This document shows, in pieces, positions 37,166 to 48,923 of a DNA stretch of 64,000 bases (position 1 is the stretch's first letter; the number at the start of each line of letters is the position of its first letter). The notes beneath the pieces are model-generated. The model saw only the letters and a program-made list of their open reading frames with translations. It searched no databases and had not been told where the DNA came from. Source of the stretch: Dermanyssus gallinae (lineage: Eukaryota; Arthropoda; Arachnida; Mesostigmata; Dermanyssidae); the NCBI GenBank assembly GCA_003439945.1, contig QVRM01001757.1, positions 5,001 to 69,000 of the forward strand. Reading direction: 5' to 3'. The translations under genes were made by a program, and so were the position numbers.

Positions 37166-37324
37166 TTAATCGTTTGCGACTCAGGAGAAGAAGATGACGC
37201 CAAACACACCTTTGAAGCATGCGCGGCATTCAGCGCGGACAGGGCGGAATTGGCGCGGCTCCTAGACCGGGATCTCCCGGTAACATGTGAACAAATGGCC
37301 CAGGCCCTCTTGCATGACACCTAG
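37166..37324 (+). pseudogene. C-terminal zinc-tail fragment of an R1/Jockey-like ORF2
   Basis: The plus strand reads VCDSGEEDDAKHTFEACAAF then SADRAELARLLDRDLPVTCE ending at TAG. The pattern C(..C)..DDA.HT...C followed by RAEL..LLGRDL is the end of many R1/Jockey-type ORF2 proteins. The upstream part is missing after an in-frame TGA. Confidence 0.6.
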
Positions 37325-38268
37325 AGTTGGCACATCATAAAGGATTTTACCGCAACCATCATTTAACGAACGGATTTGGTGCAGACCGCGATGTGTGCTC
37401 AGTCCACGCAACCCTAAGGAAAGAAGTAGGGGTTGAAGTAGTATTAAAGAACGGTTCCAGCTCCTCGCCTCTTCGTGAGGCCGTTTTAGTGAGAGGTGAG
37501 AGATGATGCCCGCTAAACTTCTTGCCTAAAGGCTTTTCAATGAGGGGTTGCTCAGCTTGTGTCACTTCAACCGTTTGATCGAGTGAAGGTAAAAAGCAGT
37601 CAAATTCGTAAAAAAAAGTTTTCGAACGCCTGCTTTTTTTGCGACGGGTCAAAAATATCTACTGCAAACTGCATTTGTCATTCGTAATTGTAGCCTTGTG
37701 CATCGGTAGACGGAACGCAGAACGCAACTGTTTAACCTTGTCTTCCTCTGTTGTTTTTCTTGACGGCGCAAAATAGACGACCAATGTGTAATCGAGAACA
37801 AAAGCGGGTCCGATCAGTTCGTCTGCACTAGCTGTTACGTTATACTAAAACAAAAAAAAACATGATGTTATTGAATTCTGATATAGCAGCATAATTGCAG
37901 TTTGGTGTTTTTTTTGTGAACGGTGAACAGCTGTTATATAGATAGATGCATATATAGTGCTTTCTGGCCAGATAATATTCGATAAGATTATAAAGATCTG
38001 CTCTCTCAATCGACTTGTGCGCGCGCCTTTCCTCTCTATCCGGTCGAAACGCATCGACGAAACTTTGAAACTCCACGACCACCCCCAAGACTACTTTGGC
38101 CACCTTGTTATTACCATTCCACCCAAACATACCAACGCCAAAAATGACAAAATCAACTTAGAAGAAATAACAATGACAACTATGGCAACAAACGACAATG
38201 GTATTTTGACTACCAGTAGTCGGCATGTTGGTGCTAGGTTATGAAGTCAATCACTCTGTTGCTGTATA

Positions 38269-38305
<37 letters not shown>

Positions 38306-38469
38306 CGACGCAGATGAACAATAAACTGTATTTCTATTTTGTCCTCTTCCTCCTTCTCCGAAAAGGAGGAGGGGTGAAGTCGATAAATCCAGATATCGAA
38401 AGCGAACGGGACGTCGTGTAGGTAGGATTAGCTCAGAATCGAAAAAATTAATACAGCGATATATATATT

Positions 38470-38517
<48 letters not shown>

Positions 38518-39536
38518 AGAGAGAGAGATAAGAGAGAGCATGCGCGAGAGAGATAAATAGGAACGTCAGACTACCCCAGGTGACCTACTGCCGCTTGAGG
38601 TGGCATCTTTCTATTAGCAGCAGTACTAGTAGAACTTGGTAGTGTTAACGATGGTATAATCGTAATAAACGGTTTGTTGTGTGTATAGATTAGATAACGA
38701 ACCAACATAACAACATGACAAATGGCCGAGGAGAACGTACACGGACGTAGACGGTCACCGATGGCCGCTCGTGGTCGTGCGTGAATAAACACCCGTCTGA
38801 CCGGCCGCTGCATACGGGTGGGGGGTATTCACGTGCTCGCCGTACGGGGGTAGCACTAGACGCCGACCACCACGACATCTCGGCCTATATCCATCAATAT
38901 CCGCCAAATTCATTGCAGCAGCAGTAGCAACAAAGCAGTAACAACAACAACACCACCAATACCAACAACAGCAACAACATGAACAACAACAACAACAGTA
39001 ATTACCGGACACGAGAGAGCCGAACACGAGACGCTGCAGGAGCAAGAGACATGAGAAAGTTTGCTGCATGTGAGAGTGGATGCACGTTGGCCTTGCGCGC
39101 TGCCGGCATATGTACATGGTCGGTATGCGATGATAGTGATGAAGATGATGCTAATGATGGTGCTGCCGCTGCAGTCTCACCGTATCACCATCGCCATTGC
39201 ACGCATTGGTGCGTAGGTCTTAAAGTGCTGTTCATGCAGTTCAGTTCCCTTTTTCCATTATTGTCGTCGCCCTCCAGAGGTTTTATGATAGGCACAAGTT
39301 AAGAACTACTTCACGGTATTCACTTCTTCTTCTTCTTCTTCCATTTGTCTTTTCTTCTGTTGTGACAACGACATGATTCGATCTATAATTCGTTTTTTTT
39401 GGGTTTGTTTATAGAACACTATTCCGCTATTAGACAGAACCACAAGAATATCCCATTATATGCCGTGCTAAAATGTGTCCCGTTACAATTTGACGTTACA
39501 AAGTTCAGTTGATATCACCTAATATAATAGCTCTAG

Positions 39537-39587
<51 letters not shown>

Positions 39588-39990
39588 TGCATGGAATGTC
39601 GCTTCTTTTCCGTCTACCGTCTGAGGCCACCTCTCATACTTCTCGCAAGGCCTCTAAGGCTTTTAGGTACGAGGCTACCGTACTTTGCTTACGCGTATCG
39701 TAGGTACGAGGCTGTCGTTCTCGGATGGATGAAACCCTGCAGTGGGGGCTCCCGGCATTCGTCTGAAGTCTCTACCGGCTCACCAGCCTGATCCATCAAA
39801 CTCGAACGCAACGGAAAGGGAACAATCAAATAGGCGAACGGCATTCCTGTGGGGAGGCGACAGGTGAAACGCTGCCGCGCTAGTAACTTAACCTGTTTAT
39901 AAAATAATTATTAAGTTCAACTTGTATTGACTTGTCCGTCCGCCCCACCCCTGCGATAGACTGCGAGTTTTTCTCAGACGTTCCAACATG
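37325..39990. other. no gene seen; AT, CAA and GA repeats
   Basis: (TA)n at 38268-38303, 38459-38516 and 39556-39583, GA-rich at 38517-38555, CAA/CAG at 38918-39000. A 14-base duplication TAGGTACGAGGCT occurs near 39665 and 39701. No coding content is recognised. Confidence 0.5.
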
Positions 39991-40029
39991 CCTGTATGTT
40001 CGTGCTTCTTCTAAAAATAAGCCGTACTG

Positions 40030-40033
<4 letters not shown>

Positions 40034-40090
<57 letters not shown>
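40034..40090. repeat. (AT)n microsatellite
   Basis: Pure TA run of about 57 bp. Confidence 0.95.
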
Positions 40091-40094
<4 letters not shown>

Positions 40095-40139
40095 TATATA
40101 AACAAGAACTCTCCAAATATATACCTGCGCAATACCTGG

Positions 40140-40560
40140 TGGTATGTGCAGCAGATACGCAGAGTCACCATGGCCATCTGTTGCCTGGGGGGTGCTGGCG
40201 CCAGCCGCTCCCGATGACGACGATGCTGCACCTCACCACCGAGGCTGCCTCAAATGCCGCGCATACCGGTCGCTCCTGCTGCTGCTGCCACAGCGAGCAT
40301 TGCCCAAGTTCGTCAGCCTGGTTGAGGAGTCCGAAAGGAGTTTTTGCACTTCGGTGCGCTTCGGCGCACAACTTCGCTTTAAACATGTGGACCCCATAGC
40401 ATGCAGATTGTGCAGTCGCCGGGCCGAACGAAGTTCGGACGGACGGACAGATGCTACTATAGCAGGTCGGCTCGTAAAGAGCCTCTGCAACAACGGCGAT
40501 ATTTCAAGCTTGAGGAAGCAAATGAGGGACTATTTGCTCTTGCCAGTCGTTGAGCCTCTT
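40140..40560. other. GC-richer segment with overlapping open frames
   Basis: Open frames on both strands (40144-40563 plus; 40386-40165 and 40493-40233 minus) overlap one another. None is recognisable and splice sites are not convincing. Confidence 0.25.
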
Positions 40561-40754
40561 TGATTGAGCGCGGGCACGAGAGAGAGAAAGGAAGATGGAG
40601 GAAGATAGGAAGAGAGAGCGAAAAATATAAGTTGAACCTGCTGGGCGGTTTGCTCCGCTAATTCAAATGCCCAACGCGACAAAGTTTACCGGACGTGTCG
40701 TCTGGAATGCCCCCTTGCACTGTGATCTGCCGTAAACCTGTTCTTATGCTTCAA

Positions 40755-40788
<34 letters not shown>

Positions 40789-40990
40789 GAACCCTTAATA
40801 TGAAAACTACTAAATTACACAACAAGCAAGTTCGCGCAACTAATGATGCTAAGCTCGACCATTCCCACCGCATTGTAATAAAATAAAATAAAAATAAAAA
40901 AATGTAAATATATTCGCTGAATACAATACGAGCTGTGTTTAGTGTACATATTTATCCCGACAAAAGTGTTAGCAAACCATAGTAAAACAC

Positions 40991-41314
40991 ATGCATACGT
41001 GCGTTATTTATTCATTAAGGTTTAGCCGAAGTCTGCGCGTTAAGGAATATCGCTTCACAAGGATATGTGTCGTGCTAGAGTTGGACCCGCGACACAAAGT
41101 GGTAGCAACTATCTCCACAACCCGCCAATCAATAAGAGCTTTGTTTACTGAAGATACTCGTGAATCACTAAGACAACTATGCGTAAGAAAGAACACAGTT
41201 AAACTTGATAAAACAGATAAACTTAGCGATAAATTAGAGCGTCGTGGTAACATGTGTCTGTTTCTAGAGTTCAAGAATGCACCTTTGAAGTTTAAACTTG
41301 GCTTGGTCATTGAA
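40991..41314 (+). CDS. possible exon of unknown gene
   Basis: A non-repetitive open frame of about 108 codons (core LELDPRHKVVATISTT ... RESLRQLCVRKN ... CLFLEFKNAPLKFKLGLV) ending at a strong donor-like GAAG/GTATGT. An acceptor-like TTATTCATTAAG lies near its start. It is enclosed by (AT)n arrays at 40757-40784 and 41326-41354. No family is recognised and no partner exon was found. Confidence 0.22.
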
Positions 41315-41320
41315 GGTATG

Positions 41321-41356
<36 letters not shown>

Positions 41357-41574
41357 CTTTATAGGCAAATTGTATTTTAGGGTTGACTTCTTCATGTCTA
41401 TATACCACGGGGCATACGCATTCTTTCTCTCTCTCTCACTTCATACGTGTTAAAAGGCATGCAACTCTACGTTCCTTATCGGCGGGCAATCATCTGTAGC
41501 CCATCTGTTACAAAAAGCACTACTTACTACTCTGACGGCCCTCAGAACCTGTTCGGAATTTGGTGCAAATACCT

Positions 41575-41697
<123 letters not shown>

Positions 41698-42375
41698 GCG
41701 TATCGTTGTACTGCAAGGAACGCAAGCTCGCGCTGCACTCCATCTCGTTTGGTTGAAGAGATCTTTCTGTCCTCGTTTCCGCCACTCTCCCGATCATCAT
41801 CATCGTCGTCGCGATAGAGTCAGCGGAGGCTAGCAGCATTTTTTCTTCCATCTCGTCGTCGTCGTCTCATCGTCGTTATGCGCGCTACGAATCTCGTTTC
41901 CTTCGAGTCTGCCTCTGCTTCTTTTGTGATTTTTCGCTCTCGTCTGTTTTATCATCTCTTGCTATCTCTCTCTCTCTCTGTGTATTTCGATATCTCCCCA
42001 TATCTCTCCTTTCCCTCGTTAGTTCTGCCGTTGTCTCTCTAGCTCGTTCTTCTTTGTCGCTCTCCGCTGTCTGCGGCGCTGACTCTGCAGTTCTTCTTGA
42101 TCCTTGGGACCTCCACCATCCCCACACCCCCCACCCCCCGCCATTTGCCCTACTCTACCTACTCTGCCCTCATAGCTCCTACTCGAGTCCGAAATTCTGC
42201 TTGCTCGCGCGTTCGACGCCTGCATGCATGGCCGTTCAACAGGAGCAAACCTCCGTGATGGTGATGACGGGGTTGTGTGGCGGAAGGCTGGGGCAACCAG
42301 CACAGCGAATACCAACTAGCAAACAGGCCAGTAACGAGTGACAGCCGAACTTCTTCTGCTCGGGTTTAAGCCGTC

Positions 42376-42577
42376 TGTTGTTGTCACTGTTGTTGTTGTT
42401 TTTGTGGTTGTAGTTGTTGTTGTGGTCGTTGTTGTTGTTGTTGTTGTTGCTGTTGTGGTGGTAGTAGTAGTAGTAGTAGTTGTTGCTGCTGTTGTGGTTG
42501 TAGTAGTAGTAGTAGTAGTTGTTGTTGCTGTTGTGGTGGTAGTAGTAGTTGTTGTTGTTGTTGCTGCTGTTGTGGTT

Positions 42578-42624
<47 letters not shown>

Positions 42625-42846
42625 TGTAGTTGTAGTTGTTGTTGTTGTTGTTGTTGTTGCTGCTGCTGCTATTGTGGTAGTAGTAGTAGTTGCTGTTGTT
42701 GTTGTTGTTGCTGTTGTTGTTGTTGCTGTTGTGCTTGTAGTAGTTGTTGTTGTTTTTATTGTGTTTTTGTTACCGCTACTGCTGCTGCTGCTGCCTTCGT
42801 CGTTGCTGCCGTTGTTGTTGTTGTTTTGTTGTTTGTTGCTGTTGTT
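42376..42846. repeat. compound (TTG)(TAG)(TGC) array, about 470 bp
   Basis: Alternating blocks of TTG, TAG and TGC/TGG units, all in one phase, so one frame reads as about 140 consecutive Val/Ala codons. The longest trinucleotide tract in the window. Confidence 0.95.
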
Positions 42847-43376
42847 TGTAGCGGCGTCGCCGTTTAAGTGCTTGGAGCGACACCCCGGCGCAACAATAAG
42901 GACACAAAGAATATCAGGTGAATTTTAGAGAATTTGGCGACTCAGGCTACCAACACTGCCACTGGAGCTGCTACCTCCGCTGCTGCTGCCTTTTCCGCTG
43001 CTACTGGTAGAGAAAGACTCGAAACACAAGACTCGTTTTATTATATTTCCTTTTATTTCAGTTCTCGCTCTCTTTCTCTCGCAGGCTCGTTCGAGCTTTC
43101 CTTCATGTCCTCTCGCTCTCTCTCTCGCTGAGCATTATACATTTGCGTCATTGCATAGCGAAGCACAACAGCGACAACAATAGCAACAACAAAGCACGTA
43201 GAAGCAGGCCGACGATCCGCGCTCAGCTGACGGTTAAAGCGGCAGTAAGGAATATACCCGAAACCTGTTCGTTGTAAGTGAAAGCTGTGGAGGGAGGGGG
43301 AAGAGGTAGGCATGGTGTGTCTTGCTGCGAGAGGCATGCCGGGCTTATTCTCGGAGCAAGAATTCTAAGAACTCGG

Positions 43377-43377
<1 letters not shown>

Positions 43378-43434
<57 letters not shown>
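43378..43434. repeat. (AT)n microsatellite
   Basis: TA run with one ACATA interruption; a second TA run is at 43596-43617. Confidence 0.95.
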
Positions 43435-43435
<1 letters not shown>

Positions 43436-43649
43436 AGGCGAGTTTTGATCTATAAATATGTATAAATGTTTTGTTGCTACAACGTGGTGTGGTGAAAATG
43501 GCCTGGAACTCAAATGTCATAGAGTTGCAGTCGTGACCACGACACGGCGCGTAATGGGCACGTGTGCCAAATACTTGTCACGTGTGCAACTCATCATATA
43601 TATATATATATATATATGCCGAATATTTTTTCTTCGTCTGCTACCGATG

Positions 43650-43721
43650 ATGCTCGAATGTGCAAAATGTTTGCTCCCCTTTAAAACGGGAGAAACATGG
43701 GTGTGTCAGGGGTGCAACTAG
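43650..43721 (+). other. short CxxC...CxxC open frame
   Basis: The frame MLECAKCLLPFKTGETWVCQ then GCN stops at 43721. Two CxxC pairs 15 residues apart look like half of a zinc finger of the kind opening some retrotransposon ORF1 or PHD proteins. Too short to assign. Confidence 0.2.
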
Positions 43722-43746
43722 AGGTGTTTAATAGTGTTTCACGCGT

Positions 43747-43765
43747 GGGGGGGGGGGGGGCGGGG
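43747..43765. repeat. G14 tract plus CGGGG
   Basis: Long G homopolymer followed by C and four G. Confidence 0.9.
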
Positions 43766-45895
43766 TAAAGCCCGTGCCCCCCGAGGACACACAGTTTGTG
43801 TCGCGCGGATCCTGTGAATCACAGGAACCCTACTTAGTCCTGATGCCAGGATACTTATGTGTATTGCAGTGGAATTTAGTGAAACTATGGGCATCACACA
43901 CAAAGCTCCAATGAAGTGGGAGTGACACCGCCTGGTTGCCGATAATGAAGCGGCCTCTGCAACACCCTTGCACACACTGAAACCATCGATGGGTGTATAC
44001 GCTTCACGCAAAGCGAAAATGTTAGCGTGAACAAAAAAAAAACAGGTGGAACTCCAACGGCGCAGAAGAACGAAAAAGCACGGCTGACGGAAGGCGGAGG
44101 TCAGCGCCACTGTAGCGCCAAGGCAGCCTCTTCGGTGCTAAGCGTAATGCTACAGCAGCGGCAGCAGTTACGGTGGCAGCGGCAACCATAACAATAACGG
44201 CACCGCTAATATTTTTAAAACAAATGAGCCGATGAATGACAATGTGCCAACGGCAAGGCAAGCGGCAGCGGCTTGCGACAACAGGTACCACCTTAAAGGC
44301 GAGAAAAGACCAAGAAGACAACGCTAGAAGCTTGCCACAGCACAATGGAATAGGAGCGATAAAGCAAAGCTTCGTATGTAGAAAGGCAGCGCAGCTGATA
44401 GAGTTGGTAAGCTGGAAGTGTATACTGAGCCAAGCAGGTTACGCTTAAAGCACAACTTCGATCATTATTAGCGCTGAGAGTCATAGCGCTGGTGACAGAC
44501 ACAATTTCTGGGAATAAGAGACATCTTTTCAGAGAATACTCGTGCCGAAACGTTCCAGGTTCCAGACTGTCTGTGAATTCTACGGTAGAAGCGGCTTACG
44601 AGTTCATCAATAAAGGATAATATTGAGCCCGCGAGCGTGTACACTAATCTGTTGCGCGAAGTCAGAGGGCCAAGTACTCGCGGCCAAACCCCTCAGTTGT
44701 TAGCCTGACTCGTTGACAGACATATTTCTGCGAAGGCGGTCAAATCAAAATGCGAACACAGGGTGATGATGCCATGTTCGGTGCAGTGCTGGCTGATGGC
44801 GAATACGCAAAGTGCAGCAGGAGTGAATTCAGGCTCAAAGGAATTCTGCAGATAGGCTGGTGATGCTCTCTACGAGAAAATGATCATGCAAAACTTGCCT
44901 TGTATTGAGCCTGACGGTCCGGCTCCTCGCAAGATCTAGAGATGCTGACTACCAGGCCTCTGCGGCTGCTTCTTTGGGCCTACGAAAGACTCAGAAGAGC
45001 AGTAGACGAAGTTTGAGTGATGCTAATTGAGAATAGTTGATAACTTATATCGCTGAGAGTCAACAGCCATGCTGTCACAAGGACTGCTGGGGAAACCCTA
45101 GATATCTCAACATGTCCGGCTCTCGGTGCATTGAAGATATACCTCACGATGAGTTTCCAGCCCGTTGGGGACGGAGAATGGTCTAGAATTAAAAACAACC
45201 TCCTCAAAAAAAAAATTTAATTCCAGACCTAGCGCCAGTTGAGATGCTTATGCCGGTGGACATTGCACTTCTTACGGAGAGTTACCAGCGGAAGGAACTG
45301 CATATCGATAATATCCGAGCGTTCCCTTAGCTGGCAGATCTACCAGCAGAAGGTCGTAGCAGATCAGCGGGTGGGTAATCAATCTACCTACGTGATCGTG
45401 CACCGCCGGCGCAATGTATAAAAAAGAACGATGCGTTTCCGTGCAGGCCTTCCGACAATGAGACTGAACGTAGTCGTTTTCTATTTCTTCCTAAATCTTG
45501 ACCTAGGTAGAGGTCGCTGACCCGGTGAGTATAAGGGTTGACTTGTTTATGGTCTATCATCTTCGGTGCCGACTTCAGTGCTCGTATTGACGGTGGGGCT
45601 ACTAACGATCAAGGAGGAAGGTATTTAGCTTTTGTGCTTCCTGAAGACACAAGATGGTGACAATACGCATGGCACCGAAATAGTGCATTGAAGTAAGTAT
45701 ACACAAAACAACCTTTACTAGTATATCTCATAAGGGCCATATATAAAAGAGGTTACAAGAAACCGCCTCGTGTACCTGCTTGCGCGTTGCGGACGACTGG
45801 TAGTGAAAACAATCAGGTGTTCAAATTATATATAATAACGATTGTGTTATAGTTGTGCACCTTCTTGGAAAGTATACTTTTTGTGGAATTTATAA
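43766..45895. other. no gene seen
   Basis: Unique sequence 3' of the intact retrotransposon. Open frames at 43.74-44.35 and 44.98-45.42 kb are unrecognised and overlap in opposite strands. Confidence 0.5.
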
Positions 45896-45896
45896 A

Positions 45897-45899
<3 letters not shown>

Positions 45900-45942
<43 letters not shown>
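45900..45942. repeat. (TA)n tail/flank of the intact retrotransposon
   Basis: Directly abuts the minus-strand 3' UTR. Confidence 0.95.
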
Positions 45943-45945
<3 letters not shown>

Positions 45946-46084
45946 AACGATGTTATATACATAACATTGCTATTTTTCATGATTCTATTTAACCATGATT
46001 TAAAGAGAAAAACACACACATCATATTTATTCACCACAGTTGTTGGTAGTAGGATTGGATTGACACACATGGCCTGCTACGAAA

Positions 46085-48832
46085 TTATAACAATATCTCG
46101 TTCACACGCGCCTGTAACGAGTAAGAGTCTAATGCCGAACATTTTAGAACATGATATCGACAGATATTGCACTCACCACAAAACTTACAAACACAGTCGT
46201 TAATATCATAACATTCACCTTTGAGGCACATATAATGGTGATAACCATGCCATGTTACCCTGCACAATAATGGTCGGTTACTTTGGAAGGCACGTTTCCA
46301 TTTCTCTGAGCGAAAAGCAGGTCCATCTGTGTAGTTACACATAACAAAATGTACGTTTCGGTCTTCCCTAAATGCTCTGTACATGTCGAGGGTATTTGTA
46401 CTGATCGGTAATTTGTGTAGGACTAAGTTTTCTACCAGAGTACGTTCTCCGCATAATTCTAGTGCTAGGGTAGCTGACGCGTTTTTGGGTAATCCCAGCA
46501 CACGCTTCACAAAGCACGCCTTTACGCGGTCTAAATTTTTGAGATCGCGTAATGTTAGGTGCGGCGCAATTACTGGGAGACAGTACTGGAGTATCGGGGT
46601 AATTTTCATATTAAATATTTTCATTGCTGTGTCAAGATCTACGTCTCGAATGTCCCCGAGTAGCATAATCACCGCCGTGGCCTTTGCTCGCAGTTCCTCG
46701 ATGTGTCTGCTAAAAGTCAGTCGCGGTGTCAGAGTTACGCCAAGATACGAGAAATGGTTAACCAGCTCAAGGCAAGTACTGTTGATCTTGACGCGATGGT
46801 CGGCAGCGGCGTATGAGCCGCCGCGGCTGAAGCGAAGAATCTTTGTCTTAGAGATATTAATTATGAGTCGGTTCTCCGCACACCATTTTGAGGTTTCATT
46901 TAAGTAGAATTGTACGTGTTCCCGGGATTTGGCTAAGATGACGAGGTCGTCCGCGTAGAAGGCATGCGGTGCTTTCATTGTGCGTAGAAGGTCTGCTAAG
47001 CCAGCAATGTACAGTATAAAGAGAAATGGGCTTGCAGAGTCGCCCTGCGCTACTCCAGTCTTTTGTGTAACAGGCTCGGTTATATAGTGATTTCCGTTTT
47101 TGATGGTTATAAAATTGTGGCTCAGCATATCTCGAATTAAATTGAACAGTTGTCCCTTAATATTAAACCTCTCTCGGAGGATTTCGAGGAGGCGGTCCCT
47201 AGGCACACTGTCGAATGCGGTTTGAAAGTCGACAAAGGCCGCATACGTCATACTTTTGTCTCGTTGGCGTTCACTTACGTGTTCAATCACGAACCGTAAA
47301 GCGTCTGCTGTTGACTTTCCTGGCAGGAATCCAAACTGCTCACAGGGCAGATCATTAACCGTGCATTCATACATCCTCCTCACTATGAGCGATGTAAGCA
47401 GTTTGTATAGGACACTAGTTAGGGCAATTCCTCGATAGTTTTTCGGGTCGGTTGGGTCCCCATTCTTTTTGTAAATTGGCTGTATAAGTATTTTTCTCCA
47501 CTCGTTAGGTATCTTGCCTTGTCGAGCGCATTTATTAAAAAGTCTAGTCAAATACGGGCCTATAGTTTGCAGGTTAGCTTTTAAATGCTCATACACAATT
47601 AGATCCGGCCCAGCTGATTTGCCATTTTGTCTCGATATTATTGCACCTATGACTTCATCATCTGTAAACACAAGAGTTTCGTCTGAGTCATCTTTGGGCG
47701 GAAGCGTAAAATCGTTTTCTAAAAGGTCTTTAAAATGTCTGATCCACTCGATATCGTTTATGAGTGGGTTTCCTGGATCTACTCTATGTGGCAGGAGGAG
47801 CCACGGTTTATTTACACTGAGCTGTATAAGATTTAGACGTCGCTGTTGCTCATAATGCTGCCTTTTCTCTCGTATCATGTTTTTAAAAACTCGTTTCATT
47901 TGCGCTAGCTGGTAAAATCCATTTTGGTTATAATCTCTATTGTTACAAATCGCATATTTTAAAACTCTACATTCGTGGCCGAACCAGGGTTTATGCTTGC
48001 ACGGTCTTTTTTCTCTCGTAAGCGATGATAGGTGTATAGCCCAGCGAAGGGTTCTCTCGCTGCAGTCTATGTCATCGAGGCTTTGCATCGATTGTATCGC
48101 TTGTATTAGTATGTGGGGGTTTAACGACCGGCTATTTCTACAGCTAGGTACTGAGGGCGCGATAGGTGCCTGGGTGCGAGATAAGTCGAATACTACCTTG
48201 CAGTGTTTGCGGAGAGCTGAGGGTAGTGACCGAAGGTTATGAATTATGACCCCTGGCTGCGGTGCTGACGACAATACAATATCGACTGCGCTAGCGCCGT
48301 TCCAGCTCATGTATGTTACTTCTGTATAGTCATTTTCAATTTGCAGTCTTAGTTCTTGTGTCCCTGCTATGAAAGCAGCTCGACGACTACATTGCTTTGT
48401 CAGGTCGCAGTTAGTGTCGGCACCAATTATAATGTGTTTTTCTGTCTTAGTACAAAGTTTAAGACACTCCCCAATGTCCTCAATAATATTGGCTACTTGT
48501 CTTTCTGGGGGGCTATATATGCATACGAGATAATAGTCTGTAAGTTCTATTACAACGTGCCGAGCTGTGGCACGCAATAGCTGGGCCCATTCTGTAGTTC
48601 TTATTGCAATACATATACCCCACTTGGGTCTTCCTCTGCCACTTGTCTTTACGGCTAGACCATGGAATACTTTATGGTTAGGCAGGGTTATACGTGATCT
48701 ATCCGTTACAAACGTCTCTGTTAACAGCAGTATGTCGTATTCGTTAAATTCGTCTTCTCCCGAAGATTTCCATAGCGATTCTAACGATTCGACATTCCAC
48801 AGAAGACATTTTGATCGCACGTTCGATGACAT
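46085..48832 (-). CDS. intact ORF2 (APE endonuclease + reverse transcriptase) of a non-LTR retrotransposon
   Basis: A 915-residue uninterrupted frame. N-terminal APE-like endonuclease: SKCLLWNVESLES, LLLTETF (catalytic Glu), IYSPPE, GADTNCDL, SWNGASAVDIVL and a final KHCKVV where many relatives have SDH. Reverse transcriptase: GKSAGPDLIVYEHLK, NYRGIALTSVLYKLL, AAFVDFQTAFDSVPRDRLL, GVAQGDSASPFLFILY and the catalytic FYADDLVILA, followed by a thumb. The C-terminus is Cys-rich (CKFCGECNICRYHVLKC), as in the CCHC tail of many APE-type elements. The ATG 48832-48830 lies 91 bp after the ORF1 stop. Its job is target-primed reverse transcription of its own RNA. Clade is unresolved (CR1/Jockey-like by organisation). 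No stops or frameshifts, so a recent and possibly mobile copy. Confidence 0.93.
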   Translation of the reverse strand: MSSNVRSKCLLWNVESLESLWKSSGEDEFNEYDILLLTETFVTDRSRITLPNHKVFHGLAVKTSGRGRPKWGICIAIRTTEWAQLLRATARHVVIELTDYYLVCIYSPPERQVANIIEDIGECLKLCTKTEKHIIIGADTNCDLTKQCSRRAAFIAGTQELRLQIENDYTEVTYMSWNGASAVDIVLSSAPQPGVIIHNLRSLPSALRKHCKVVFDLSRTQAPIAPSVPSCRNSRSLNPHILIQAIQSMQSLDDIDCSERTLRWAIHLSSLTREKRPCKHKPWFGHECRVLKYAICNNRDYNQNGFYQLAQMKRVFKNMIREKRQHYEQQRRLNLIQLSVNKPWLLLPHRVDPGNPLINDIEWIRHFKDLLENDFTLPPKDDSDETLVFTDDEVIGAIISRQNGKSAGPDLIVYEHLKANLQTIGPYLTRLFNKCARQGKIPNEWRKILIQPIYKKNGDPTDPKNYRGIALTSVLYKLLTSLIVRRMYECTVNDLPCEQFGFLPGKSTADALRFVIEHVSERQRDKSMTYAAFVDFQTAFDSVPRDRLLEILRERFNIKGQLFNLIRDMLSHNFITIKNGNHYITEPVTQKTGVAQGDSASPFLFILYIAGLADLLRTMKAPHAFYADDLVILAKSREHVQFYLNETSKWCAENRLIINISKTKILRFSRGGSYAAADHRVKINSTCLELVNHFSYLGVTLTPRLTFSRHIEELRAKATAVIMLLGDIRDVDLDTAMKIFNMKITPILQYCLPVIAPHLTLRDLKNLDRVKACFVKRVLGLPKNASATLALELCGERTLVENLVLHKLPISTNTLDMYRAFREDRNVHFVMCNYTDGPAFRSEKWKRAFQSNRPLLCRVTWHGYHHYMCLKGECYDINDCVCKFCGECNICRYHVLKCSALDSYSLQARVNEILL

Positions 48833-48923
48833 GAGTCCATCTACTTGGTTGTGCGCAGGTTCAACGTCCAGTCATTTGGGTGTGCTTGACATAGAATTGT
48901 CGTCGTTTGGCCTGCTTCGTTTC

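Noticed and set aside
42338..42928. 196-codon open frame
   Set aside because: It is the TTG/TAG microsatellite read as polyVal; no domain, start context or splice signal.
44470..44490. GAGAGTCATAG resembling the 28S/R2 flank
   Set aside because: Only 11-12 bases match and no leader similarity follows, unlike copies B and C.
46383..46907. 174-codon plus-strand frame
   Set aside because: Antisense shadow of ORF2 of the intact retrotransposon; same for 47514-47855 and 47940-48242.
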